Assembly: GCA_023374025.1 (NCBI GenBank)
Contig: SIJG01000027.1
Span: 211,527 to 275,526, forward strand
Source of the DNA: Heterodera schachtii
Lineage: Eukaryota; Nematoda; Chromadorea; Rhabditida; Heteroderidae
Reading direction: 5' to 3'
Length of the DNA: 64,000 nt
Shown: piece by piece, positions 27,546-40,051 of the stretch
Layout: each line of letters starts with the position of its first letter
Position numbering within the stretch: position 1 is the first letter of the stretch
Translations under genes and position numbers: made by a program
Notes under the pieces: generated by a model
The model's input: only the letters and a program-made list of their open reading frames with translations
Database searches by the model: none
What the model was told of the DNA's origin: nothing

Positions 27546-29935
27546 TTGCGAAAATATTGATTTTAAATAAAATGATGGTTTTTTAAACAATTATTCCGCC
27601 CCTTTTATTCAAATGATGTGGATTAATAATATGAAAAACTATTCTTCACAATTTTGAAAAAAATATTTGCCTATTTCATCATTTTTGGCGCCTATTTTTT
27701 GCTTTAAATAATTTTTTATTAATAAATTTTTTGGTTTAAAATTGTCCTTCTTCGAAGACATTTTAAAATATTTAATAATTTAATTATAGGCGAAAAATTG
27801 GTATTAATATGACTCTGCTGAATATTTAATTAATAATTTATTTTCATAATAATTTAGGAAAAGAAGAATAATTGGTTCCTTAAATAAAATAGATAATTAA
27901 ACAAATAAAATATTTTTGGACTACATATAATAAATTATAATTATAAAAAAATACAACTCAATTTGAATAAAAAATTTAATAAAACTATTGGTAAAATAAT
28001 AAAATTATTATTTAAAAAAAATTATCGTTGAAATATTTTTTAATTACATAAAAATATTTTAATAGAATAAATTTTTGTTTTATTTATATGCCTAAAAATA
28101 AATTTATTTGTAAAAATAACTATTCTCTTACTGAAAATTAGCGTGAAAGAGAAATGTCATTAATTAATTTAAAAACTTTTGCATATTAATAAAATAAACA
28201 ACTATTAAAAATGATAAAATAATTGTATACAAAAAATAAAAAATAATTCAAAACAAAATTAACTATTAACTATATTGTCAAACTGATAGAAAAGATTTGT
28301 AATAATCATCGATATGTTCAAACTAATAAAAAAGTCAATTTTTAATATAAATAATAAATCCTAATAAAAATATTCCATTCAATAAGAACGAACTTTCAAA
28401 TAAAGTTTTTTTAAAATCTATTATATAGCAATACAAAATTTTGGAAATGTTAAAAGAATTTTTTCAATAAAATTATTTTGGTGATTAGAAATTTTAAAAA
28501 AAATTTAACATCTAAAAATTCTAAACAATATTTTAGAAATATTGAAGATTTAGTTGATGGATATTGAGTATATTCAAATAAATTACAATTTTTTATTGCG
28601 TATGGAAAACAAAAGATAAATTAGAAAATAAATTAATTATTCATATTTGTTAATTACTACTTTGTATAATATAAATTATTTAATTAATGCAAAATTGATA
28701 TATTATAAATTTTTTTTGTTTGTTTTTATTTATTATTCAATTCTCTCAAAACAGGCATGATTATTTTGTTTGTTTTTTTCTTTAATTAATTATTGCGATA
28801 TGTTAGCTTAGATTTTTGAATAATTAATGATTTTTGCTAATAATATAATTTTAGTAAATTAACTTAATTAAAGAACTATTTTGCAAAACTTAAATAATTA
28901 AAATAAATACAAATCCAATTACGCAAAAAATATTTATTATTAGAAATAAATAACCACATAAAATTTAGAGCGTAAACTATCAAAATAACTTGCAATTAAA
29001 GAAACGCTTCCATAAATAATTACTAAAATTAAAATTACCAATAATTATTTAAATCAATAAAATAATTAAATGTATTTTTAAACAAAACAAAGATTATTTG
29101 TAAAATTGTATGCATATGAATGAAGAAAAAATGAAAAATAAGGTCCTAAAAAGCCCAAATTAAAGGATGTAAATCTATTTGAAAAAAATTTCGGCCTGAA
29201 TATAATTAATTTTTATTCTTATGTGCAGCAGTTGAATAAAAACTATAATTTTTTTCATAAAATTTTTGAGACTTAAACAGGTAATTTTGGATAATATTCT
29301 AAAACAAGCAAAATCTAATAAATTTATATACTAATAATATACATACAATAAAGAATAAAAGATACTAATATCGAAATCATTGTGATAAACACAAATTACA
29401 ATTGATTAAAAAATTGAATGAATTTACAAAAAATTTTGACTTTTCTGGGCCAACAATTTTTTAATGCAAAAAATAAAACATTAAGAGGTGCAATATTAAA
29501 AGTGCAAATACAAATAATTTCATAATCAAAGTTCATTTGCCTGTGTTGATCGTCATGTCACGAAGTTGTCAAGATTGAAAATATTCTAGGTTGTTTGTAT
29601 TTTTAATATTATTTTGTTTATTAAAAATATAATAAAAAAACATTAATTAAAATGATTCTATTTAACCATAAAAATGGATAAAAAGTGTATTAATTTATAT
29701 AAAAAAGGTGTGATTACAATTGTTCTTTTTACCCTCAATAATTTAAAAAAACAAAAAGGCAAAAAAATATTATAGCCTTTGGCAATCACGAAGCAGCTTA
29801 TTTGTACTTAATTAAGAAAAGATTTTAACAAAAAAATATATACCAAAAATCAAATAACAAATAAAAGGATCATTGTATAAAAACCTGAAATAATTTAAAA
29901 CGTTTTTTTAAAATATAAAACTATTATATGAAAAC

Positions 29936-30280
29936 TAGAGCTCGACCTGGCCCTGGATCCAGGCCTGGATTTTTTCTGGACCCAGGTCAGGTCCAGGCCA
30001 TTTTCCGACAACCTGGATTTTTCCTCGATCTGGATTTTCCTGGATTTTTGTCTAGGAAATCCAGGTCCAGGTCAAAGGTGAAAAAAATCTAGGTCCAGGC
30101 AAAATACGAAAAAACCTAGATTTCCTGGACAAAATTTTAGAATTTATTATTTCAAGTGACCGATATTTTTTTAAAGTTTTTCCTGGACCTGGATTTTTGT
30201 CCATGAAATCCAGGTACAGGTCCAACATGGAATCCAGGTCTAGACCCAGGTCCAGGCTTTTTTCAAAATATCGAGCTCTA
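29936..30280. mobile_element. hAT-like MITE, CCTGGAT/CCAGGTC word family
   Basis: A 345-bp element with perfect 10-bp terminal inverted repeats (TAGAGCTCGA at the left, its complement at the right). It is flanked by 8-bp repeats ATGAAAAC / ATGAAAAA (7 of 8 match). An 8-bp target duplication and TARNG-type ends are hallmarks of the hAT superfamily. The interior is almost entirely variants of CCTGGATTT, CCAGGTCC and GGATCCAGG, with no coding capacity, so it is non-autonomous. Confidence 0.7.
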
Positions 30281-31649
30281 ATGAAAAATTAAAATACCCA
30301 CCATCCGCCTAAAATGCACAAGACTTCTGAACTTCAAAAAATAATTTAAAAAAGTAATAAAATTAAAATAATTACTAATAGATTAAATTATGAATTTAGC
30401 TAAAAAAATAATTTCAAAAACAGATTAGAGCAATGAAATAAAATTACAATTCAGAAGGCAAAAAACAATATGTTTTTTAGGTTCATTTACCTGTTATAAA
30501 TTAAATAAAAAAGTTTTTTGTATTAATAATAAATAAATTATTTATATTTGAAATTAAATTCTTCATTAATTAATAATTTATTCAAAAAATACTATAATTG
30601 TTATGTCTTCATAAGATAAAAACAAAATAATAACTCAACTAAATTAAATTAAAAAAATAACACTTTTAAATTATTGGACGAAAAGAAAAAATGACCAATA
30701 AAAATACATATATAGAATTCATATACACAATTGATTGAATAACAATTATTATTTATTTATATTAAAACCAACAATTTTTTTTAATGAACATTTTTCAGAA
30801 AATTTTAATTTTGATGTTTTTGTTATATTTTATTTTATTTTAAATTAATTAAATATTTAAGAGCTTTTATTTAATTTTGCATACCTCCCCCATAAACCTA
30901 TAATTTTTATTTACCTTAATTAATTTAATTGAATAATTGGTTCATTTAAAAATACGAGGAAATAAATTTTATCCTTTACCAAGGATTGCTCGGAATTTGC
31001 TTTGAAGAAAAAGTCATAATTATAACTAATCTAATCAAATTAAAATAAAAGCAAAGATGTTATTGAAAAAATAATGTAAAATTTATTTAAACCAACAGAA
31101 TTTAATAAAATTTGATAAGCAAAATTGTATTAATAATGGATTAAGATGTTATCTTGTAAATTAAACCATAATAATAAATAATAAATGAATATTAAATTAA
31201 GTGTTCGAACATTAAAGAAAATATTTCACTAAAATTGCCAATTGGAATTTAATTTAAACCTTTTCATTAATTAAGTAATTAATTAATTATTTTGTTCAAA
31301 CTAGAAAAAAGGAATATTTATAAATATTAATTTTAATAAAATACCATATTTATATTTTGAATAACGTAAAAAAAGAAACACTAAAAATATAATTGAAAGC
31401 AAAAAATGAAGAAAAATTTAAATAGTCAAAAATAATTTAAAAAATATTAAGACTAAATTGTTGTCGAAATTCTCGTAAAATCAAAAATTTGATTTTAGCA
31501 TTAAAATGATGTAAAAGGGGGTGATAAGGGGATGGTGTGACTGATCGATTTCCCTCCCGTGTTTGTTTGTTTTTTAATCCCTTCTCCGCCCGTTCCACAT
31601 CCTGTTCCTCCCCAAATTTCCCTCCGCCGCNTCCTTTCTCTACCCACAA

Positions 31650-31905
31650 CTTCTCTCTCGCCTCTTCTTCTCCCTCTTCCCCTCGCCCTCCCTCCCTACT
31701 CTCTCTCCCCCCCCTCCCATACCTCCCTCTCTCCTCCTCTTCTCTCTCTCCCCCCCCCTCCTCTTCTCTTCTCTCTCCCTCTCTTCTCTCTCTTTCTCTC
31801 TCTTTCCTTCTCTTCTCTCTCTCTCTCCCTCTCCTCTTCCTCTCCCTCTCCCCCACTCTCTCTCCCCTCCCTCTCTTCCCTCTTCCCCTCCAATCATGGG
31901 AATGA
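31650..31905. repeat. CT-rich microsatellite tract
   Basis: An almost pure pyrimidine stretch on the + strand, of (CT)n and CCCTC variants, lying just right of the N at 31631. Confidence 0.85.
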
Positions 31906-32130
31906 GATTCCCCACCCCTCCTTTCCCCTCCCTCTTTTCTTTCGTAATTGCCTTTCCCAATTGGTGTTTCTTTCTCGTCGCTTCTGCGAATGACTGACGG
32001 CGCCGGCAGCGACGACGAATGACGGACGCGGCAATAATATTATAATCAATCGATGCGTGTTCTGTCATTTGCTGTCACTAATGGGCGCATGCGGCAAAAC
32101 AAAAAGAGAGAGGGAAAATGGAAAGGAAGA

Positions 32131-32260
32131 GAGAGTGATTGAGGGAGGGAGAGAAAAGAGAGAGTGACAGACTGAGATGGGAAAGAAGATGGAGAGAGAG
32201 TGATTGAGGGAGGGAGAGAAAAGAGAGAGTGACAGACTGAGATGGGAAAGAAGATGGAGA
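32131..32260. repeat. 65-bp tandem repeat, two copies
   Basis: The purine-rich block starting GAGAGTGATTGAGGGAGGG and containing GTGACAGACTGAGATGGGAA occurs at 32131 and again at 32196. That is a 65-bp period with nearly identical copies. Confidence 0.8.
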
Positions 32261-33229
32261 GAGTGTGACCTTGACTGACTGGAGGGAGAGAAAGGGGGCA
32301 CCCGCCGGCGATCAGATCAGCAATGGAGGGGAGAGAAGGGGGGGGGGGGGAGGTGGGTCGCTAATTGAGTACGGCAGCGGCACAAAACAGCCTAATCGAA
32401 GTTTGTATATAACTTATCATGCAATGATCATTAACATTCATTTTGGGGGTGCCACTGATTGACTTTTCGATCTCGCTTTAATCCCTTTTCGGGTCTCTCT
32501 CGCTTCCCCCTGACTTTTTGTGTTTGTTTGGTGGCGCTGGATGAATTATGCTGACGGAAATGTGTCAAATGTGCGGGGAGAGGGGGGGGGGGGGGGACGG
32601 CATGGGGTGGGACTGAACTCGCCCCCCCCCCCCCTCCACCCTCCGTCTGTACAACACTCCCTCCCCCCCCCCCCCCCCTTCTGTGACTGCCTTTCCTTTC
32701 CCCCCCCTCTCCTCCCTCTGCTTTTGGTGATTGTCCCCCCCCCCCCCCCAATTCAATTCCGATCAATTCAAAGCTCCGTCGCCGCTTTTTACACTTTTTA
32801 CATTCATTCATTTATTTATTGCGTGAAAAGGAAAAGCACATTCTTTCTTTCTTTCCTTCTTACTTTTCCTTTCTAAATGATGCTTTTGCAATTTTCTTTT
32901 TTTCCCAATTAAAATTCTTTTTTTTTCTCTTTTAAATGCTTTTTTTCGGTTTAAAAATAAATTTGATGACAACCTCTGCTAATTGCCCTCCTTCTTGCTT
33001 CTCATTTCGTTCATTTGATAGTAAATATGTTGTTTTATCGCAACTGATTTTGTTCGGCTGCATTAATTCTCCCCGATTATTGTCCATGTTTTGTTTTGCT
33101 GTGCGTGTGTTAATCCCCGTTGGGCATCCGTCGTCGTCTGTTTGTCTGTCTTTTGCTGCCCCCTGTCTCCCCTCCCCCATTTCCCCTCCCCCATTTGCTC
33201 TCCCTTCCAAAACCGGTCCCCTCCTCCCC

Positions 33230-33395
33230 CCCCCCCCCCCTTTCCCTCCCTCTCCCTTGTCTCTCACTCCCTCCTTCCCTCTCTCCCTTGTCTCTCACTC
33301 CCTCCTTCCCTCTCTCCCTCTTTTATCTCTCCCTCCTTTATCTCTCCCTCCTTCCCTCTCTCCCTCCTTTATCTCTCCCTCCTTCGCTCTCTCCT
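33230..33395. repeat. CTCCCTCCTTCCCT tandem repeat
   Basis: Repeated CTCTCACTCCCTCCTTCCCT and TTTATCTCTCCCTCC units in a pyrimidine-rich tract, just after a C homopolymer. Confidence 0.75.
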
Positions 33396-36006
33396 GATTG
33401 GGAAATGAAAAGGGAACGCCCTGGGGGTGGCCCCTTGGGGTGCGGAGCTAATTAGCCCCCCCCCCCCCCCTCGAAGTGTCGCCGATTGCCATGCGATTGG
33501 TGTGCTTTTTTGGAATGGTCGGCTGGGGAAGGAAAGGAAAGCTGCTTCCGCTTCCTCTTCCTCTTTTTTTTCTTTTGATTAGTCCGCTTCATCCATTAAC
33601 TCCCCACTTGGTTTATCACCTTCCAATCCCATTGCCCCCCCCCCTTTCCTCTTCTCTATCCGTCCCCCACCATTAATAATCTCTCCCCCCATTATTTCAA
33701 ACATAACATATTAATGTTTTGATCAAGAATATTATTGATGCATTAACACCATTTGAGCAGTGATCAATGATTAGTTAAGGCTATCAATTATTTTATAGAA
33801 AATATAATCGCAAAATATGATCATAAACTATGGCCAAAAATCGAGAAATGTGGACATAAAAATTGCCAAAATATGGACATAATTTTTCCAAATTGAGAGA
33901 TAATTTTTCAAAATTTCTTCAAATTTATAAAAAATTTTAGTAAAAACGAAAGTCTAAACTACTGACAAATAAATGCTGTAAAAAAACAAATTAAAATTTA
34001 TTATTTTAACGAAAAAGTGATCTAAAATTTATTTTTGCAAGAAGCTTCAAACCAGCTAAAAACTTGGTTTTCGTGCGTTTCAGCAGGCCTCCCTTCAGTT
34101 GGGAAAAACGCATGGTTTTCCATATACCTAATTGACAGTCCAAGTGATCAACGGCCAAATTATCACTTATCCAAATTATTTACTTTTATAAAATTTTGCT
34201 CAATTTTTTGGGCCCATAAAATTGACCACCACTGAACTGTTGTATAATTAATGGGCATTCACTTAACAATAATTAATTATTATCTGTCTGTCCGTGTTAC
34301 ACTTTCTCATTTATTTCCTTCATTTGTCCTTTTTTATTTCTTCCTTTTCATTTTCCCAATTTAATGCCATTTTCGGTAATTATTTTGATGTTATCCCTCT
34401 TAAAAAATTGTATTTTTTCAATAAAAAATATTTTTTTTTTGCATTTCCTAATTTTTTCATTTTATTTTATTTTTTGCCATTTTCTTCAGTTCTTCGCCCG
34501 CTGTATCATATTTCGCTGCCGATTGTGAGCACAGTTTTTTAGAATTCGCTACCTTTTGCATATTTTCAACAACTGTTTTTTGGCTTTTTCTCCGTCGCTT
34601 TTCGGTATTTTTTTAAATTAATTATTTTTAATTACTTTTTATTCCCCCAATTTCTTTGTTTTAGCCCATAGTGTTTGTTCCCCCGTCTTGCGTCGTTGTG
34701 CCAACTCTCTCAGCTGTGCCCTGTGCCGCGTCCACCGTAGTGAGTGAGTGAATGAGTGGCATTCGTTGTGCCACCCTTTCCCCCCTTTTTCTTTTCATTT
34801 CCCCCCCCCCCCCCCCATTCATTCACTTCACTTTCCCTCCCCTCCCCCCCTTTTGGCCCCTGAAAATGCGTTAATTCGCCGCCTCTCCGCCCCTGTTTTG
34901 CTGCTGCTGGTGGTGGTGGTGGACACTGTGTGGTGTGTGTACCATTAATTTGTCGGTTTCCCCCCCCCCCCCCCCCCATTTTCCCCCCAATTTCCCTCTT
35001 TTCCCCCTTTTTCTCCCATTTTTCGTCCCATTTGTCAATTTTTGCCATTCCTTCGCCCTTTTCTTTCGTAACAACAAACAATTTCTTTCTCGAGAGTCAC
35101 ACCTCACTTATCATTCATTATCACTTTTACTATATTATTACAAAAACCTTTCTCCCATTTGTATTTTTTTGCTGTCACATAAATTTTCTTTTCCATTTGA
35201 ACCCCAAAATCGAATTCCGACAAATAAAATACCCGTGACCAAACAACAGCAGCAACCGGGAATGAATGATTAGCACATCCAAAGCTCATTTAGAAAATTC
35301 TAAATAAGCCAACCCAATTGGGGGGGGGGGGGGTCGCCTAAAATGGCATTTTTCTGCCCGAAAAAGGCGGCAAAACGACCAAAACAGATTTGGCCAATAA
35401 CAAAAATTCACAAAACTAACCTGCTGAATGCTTAAAAAGCTAAGAGGAATAAGAAATTTGGAATCACAAAAATGTATTAAGTCTATGAATTTGAATATTC
35501 TTTCAAAATAAAATGCCGTATTCCTTTTACAATCTCTTTTTTTGGTTTGATTTATCGTTTTTGGTTTCGTCAGTTTGACTTTTCAGCTTTATAATTCTTT
35601 TGATCAAATTCTGTTTGGGCTTTAATAAAAAGCTGATCATTCATTCATTCTGATTGCTGATCAGTGATCATTCGCCCTTCCTTTGGCGTTTTGCCCATAC
35701 AAATCCAATTCCCTCCCCCCCCCCCCCCCAAATTTCGCTCATTTTCACTTTGCTCATTTGTCAGCGCTTCCGCTTCTGCCCCTCCTCCCTCTGACTTATT
35801 CGCTGCCTTTGCCGCTTCTCTCCCTTCCGCCGGACGGTGTTTTTCCTGTCCTTCCTTTGCTTTGCCTTTGTCCCCCATTCTTCCGCCAATTGACCGCTTC
35901 CGCCCCTCCGTCCGTCTTCCACCGCTTGGCCGCCACTCCCCCCTTGTGATCGGTTGCTGATTCACCTTATTATTTGAATGCCGTTGGCTGTCACTTCTTC
36001 CGCCCG

Positions 36007-39000
36007 ATGATCAAATTCGACGATGCCCCCGGCAGTTCCGCCGCGGCCGCGTCGTCCGCCGGCAATGCCGCATCCGCCGTTGGCACACCGTCCGTAGTGC
36101 CTCCGACCAGTGCCGCTGCAGCTGCGCTAACGCTGGCGGCGCTTAATGCGGGCGTAGCGGTGGCCGCCAGTACGTCCGGCGGTGCCGGTGCCATTCCGTC
36201 GTCCGTCGGTGGCAACACCGCTTCGTTGGCACTTCAGCAACAACAACAACAGCAGCAGCAGCAGCTCACCCAACTTCTGACCGGCAAAGACTCACGGTGG
36301 CTTCAGTTGGAAGTGTGCCGCGAGTTCCAGCGGGGCCAATGCTCTCGCAGCGAACACGACTGCAAGTACGCGCACCCGCCTTCGTATGTGGAGGTGCAGA
36401 ACGGACGCGTCATCGCCTGCTACGACTCCATTAAGGTGGTGGGGCGCAAATGGCGGGGCTTACCAAACGAAAGGAAAGGCATTGCTAATGATGTAATTAT
36501 GCTTTAATAACCGAAAATGGGACCTAACAATTACAAAAGGCACTGCCGCAATTAACCGACCCTTGTCGACATATTCAAGCAGTTCAAAAGCTAAAGCATT
36601 GAATCCCCGGGACGGTAATTAGTCTCTGCTAATTGTGCTAATGCTATGCTTTCCCTTTTCATTATACTCGCAATTTGCTTTAACAAAATAATGGGTAATT
36701 TTGGCGTTCATCCGATAAAAACTCTTGCGATTGGTTGGTTCGTTCATTTTTTGTTCCCATTTTCAGGGTCGGTGTACACGCGAAAACCCAAAATGCAAAT
36801 ATTTGGTGGGTCGAATTCGATGTCATCTTTTTCCTTTTTTTCGTGTTTAGGCACAAAAATTAAAACGCTTCAATTTTTTATTTGAATTCGTTCATTTTCC
36901 ATTTTCTTTTGGCATTGTGTCGGTTTTTGAATCATTGTCAATTTCCACTTCCTTTTCAGCATCCGCCGCAACATTTGAAGGACCAATTGTTGGCGACGGG
37001 CAAACAAAATTTGGTGATGAAAAATTTGGTGGCACAACAGTTCGGCCATCAGCAGCAACCTTCGGCACTGCCCACAATTGCTCAGCTTGTGGTCCGATTT
37101 TGATCATCACTTTTTATAGCCGTGAAAATTTTGGATGATGGGAAATTGAGTCGTCGGAACTGCCGGGGCCATTTTGGAGATTATCCAATGCTCTTAACCG
37201 ATAGGGAACTTTTTTGTTGGGCCATGTCACTTCCATTTCATTTGGCCCATTAGTCACTGCTTTCTCGAATTGCCAAAATCCGTCCGTCGTTTCCCAAATC
37301 CCTCCCTCCGTCTGACAATTCAATTTCTTTTGTCCACTTTGGCACTGCTCCCCTTCAGCAGCCCGGCGTCACTTCGCTGGCGGCACTCCAATCGGCCGCC
37401 ACGGCACTTCCGCTGCCCTTTTTCACCACCGCCGCTGCGCTGCCCGCCGGACTTTTCCCCGCCGGCACCGCCGCCTTTTTGCCCCAAATTGAGCAACACT
37501 TTGGCGCCCTTCAGACAACAGTGAGTTATCAGTCAGTTGAATATGCAAAAACTGATCACAACTAATTGCATAAAGCCATTTGATCACTCAAATTTGGCAC
37601 TTAACTGTGATCAGTCTGATCAGATGATTATTTATTGATTGATGTTCATTCTTTGGCACCGTCGCCTCACTTTTCCATTTTTCACAATTTCTTGGAATAA
37701 TCGCAAAATTCGCTTTCATTCCCTCGCGAAGTTTACCTTTTTGTGCACGCAAAAGAGACTTTCTTCACATTTTCCAAATGCTTAAAAAGAGACTTTTTTC
37801 ACATTTTCCAAATGCTTTTGGCACTTTTTGCATGAAAATAATATTGAATTTTATTTGGCTTTGCACAAAATATTTATTAATATTAAAAAAGCACAATTCA
37901 AAAAATAATCTTTGCTTTTGTTATTTTTATATTTTTGTCGTTGGTTTATCTCACTTTTTCATCATTTTCAAAATTAACAAAAAATCAGTTCACATTTTGC
38001 TGATTTTGAGTTGGCATTCTGACAAAAGGCACTTCCCTTCTCCCGCCTTTTGACTTTTTCTTTTTGTTCAATGGGACATTAAAAATGATTTTATCACTTT
38101 TAAAATGCTTTCTTTTCCGTGATAAATTGCGCTTTTTGGTGTTTAATTGGCTTTTGTCTCTCTGTGCCATCACTCAAAATCGGCAAATCGCTTTTCCGCT
38201 TTCCCTCCCCCCGCTCACTTCGATCACTGTGTTCAGTCTTCGCCGTCCGCTTCCGTGTCCGTGCCGTCCGCTGCGATGCAGCAACAGTTGGCAGTTGCCC
38301 AACAGTTGGCACTGCTTCAGCAGCAAAATGCCCCCGCTGCCGCTGCACTGCTTGGCACCGGTGGCGGCGGTGGCCAATCGTCGGCCGCCGCCGCTGCCGC
38401 CGCTTTGCTTTTGGCACAGCAACAGGCGGCAGCCGCGGTCCAAGCGGCACAGCAAAGCCAACACCAACAGCAGCAACAACAACAACAACAGCAGCAACAG
38501 ATACTGCTCCATTTGGCAATCCAACATCACCAGCAGCAGCAAGCGGTCGCCGCCGCAATGTTCGCGGCGCAGCAGCGGCAGTCGTCGTCGCCGACATCGA
38601 CGGACGGTGGCGCGGGTCAGCTGCAGGAGCAGCAGATGGGCGGCAGCGGCGCATCGACGGGCGGCGGACGCAAACGGAACGCACGCGCTGCCGGCTTAGA
38701 GCATCACCACCAGCACAAGCAGCACAACCACCACCTCCAGCAGCAGCAGCAGCAAATGCCGGCGGACGGTGCCGCGGACGGCGCCGCCTTGGACCCGGTT
38801 CATCACCAACTCCAACTTCAGTTGGCCGCAGCAGCCGCCGCTGCAAATGTGCGCTTCTGTTTTTTGTGTCCCCAATTAATACCAATGTTTTGTGTATCTT
38901 TGGGCGGCTAATCTCTCACGCAATGCGCCGCTGTTTTCCTTTTTTGGCTCCCTCTTTCGCTGCTCTTTTGCCTTTTCCCCCGAGGGGCTGGTGCTCTTTT

Positions 39001-40051
39001 TCCGTTCATTTTCCGTGGCTTTTCGAGCTGAACAACAAACACACAAAGGCTAAGGCAATGTTTGGCATTGGCACCGCCACCCGTCGCATAACGGCACAAA
39101 TTTGGCAAAACGAAACAAAAAAGCCATTGGGTTTTCGAAGGCATTTGTTGCCACTTTCCATGAACAGAATTTAATTTAATTTAATCACTGCCTTTACAAC
39201 AAAAAAAAAAACAATTTTTGAAAAACGGTGATAAAATTACTTTAAAAAGTGCCATTTTTGTGTTGATGCCAACGAAACAAAAGAAAAGAAAATTAGGGTT
39301 TCTTCTTTGATTATTAATTAACATTTTCTGTCTGTCAGTGTTTGGTCATTTCCTCTTTTTGAAAGCATTTTTCAAAGAGATTATTTTCAGAAGAGTTGTC
39401 GAAATTAGCAAAGAAAGGGAGGGCCCAGGAAAATCACCCAAATAAAAAAGCATTTCCCCGACTGACTTTGGCACGTAATATCTCGGCACAGAAGCTCATT
39501 TGGCAAAAATGGTTAAAATTTCATAATAGAACCTAGGGATGATATCTATGCACCCACCAAGTTTCATTTGGAAATTCCACGGTTATTCCCCCCCCCCCCC
39601 CCCCCCCCTTTGTTAGAGAAGAAAGGCTTACCCATGGTTTCCCCCCCCCCTCCGGGCTTTTTTTTTGTTATGGCCTTGCTGTTTTGATGGCCATTAACAA
39701 ATTGTTTAAATTTGCTGATATAAGGCACAAAAATATTAAATTCCGTGCCTTTTTCTTCAGGCCAATGGCGCCGGCGCTGGCGGCGCTTTTCTGTCCGCCG
39801 CTGTCACTAAGCATCGGTCGGCGCTGGACAAAGCGGCGTCACTGAACGGAAGTGCCAACGGCAACGGAACATTCGCCGTCACCAGCAGTGCAATCGCATC
39901 GGCGGGCGGCGTGCCGCTTTATGCGACGCCGGCACAGTTCAACCCTTACTTGGTGCCTGCCTCCTTTTTGCCAGCCGGTGCCGTTTCATGTGGGTGTGGG
40001 TTCTGTAGGGTAAAGCGGTCGAGGAAGCGTGGAAAAGAGAGGGCTTTCTAG
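36007..40051 (+). CDS. mbl-1: Muscleblind RNA-binding splicing regulator (MBL-1/MBNL orthologue)
   Basis: Muscleblind proteins bind YGCY-type RNA motifs and control alternative splicing and RNA localisation in muscle and neurons. Exons: 36007-36435, 36767-36805, 36960-37088, 37359-37520, 38237-38848 and 39761 to about 40051. All junctions are phase 0 with GT-AG ends. The model gives about 553 residues. Residues 104-123 form a CCCH finger (C104, C112, C119, H123) and residues 138-157 a second (C138, C146, C153, H157), both with C-X7-C-X6-C-X3-H spacing. Invertebrate muscleblinds have just this one finger pair. The rest is Ala-, Gln- and His-rich, with a Q tract before the fingers. The last exon has the family's K-x-R-x-ALDK stretch and a Pro/Ala/Tyr segment. 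The ATG at 36007 is the first after an in-frame stop at 35947. The 3' end is uncertain: the frame runs to TAG at 40049-40051, but GT sites at 39990 and 40009 could lead to further exons. Confidence 0.9.

Larger units (their letters stand above)
26426..31450. other. AT-rich, gene-poor DNA
   Basis: This stretch contains a (TA)n run near 27040-27068 and two MITE-like elements listed separately. The only open frame of note (26791-26982, +) is AT-driven and has no start context, splice sites or recognisable motif. I see no gene. Confidence 0.6.
31450..36006. other. Low-complexity DNA upstream of muscleblind
   Basis: Composition changes here from AT-rich to CT/GA-rich and C/G-homopolymer-rich sequence. 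A single N is at 31631. Many long open frames exist on both strands but consist of Ser/Pro/Leu or Glu/Arg/Gly runs forced by the base composition, so I reject them. An AT-rich patch lies at 33700-34640. It presumably includes 5' untranslated or regulatory DNA of the muscleblind gene, but no promoter element can be pinpointed. Confidence 0.5.

Noticed and set aside
1..31450. AT-rich half as mitochondrial DNA or an AT-rich symbiont
   Set aside because: No tRNA, rRNA or respiratory genes and no long frames were seen, and it contains the same kind of MITEs as the genic half.
31437..35970. Long open frames on both strands (Ser/Pro/Leu or Glu/Arg/Gly)
   Set aside because: They come from CT/GA microsatellites and C/G runs that lack stop codons; no splice or start context supports them.
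38064..39174. Long alternative frames on both strands over the Gln-rich muscleblind exon
   Set aside because: CAG/GCN repeats stay open in several frames. Only the Gln/Ala/His frame joins the neighbouring exons in phase.
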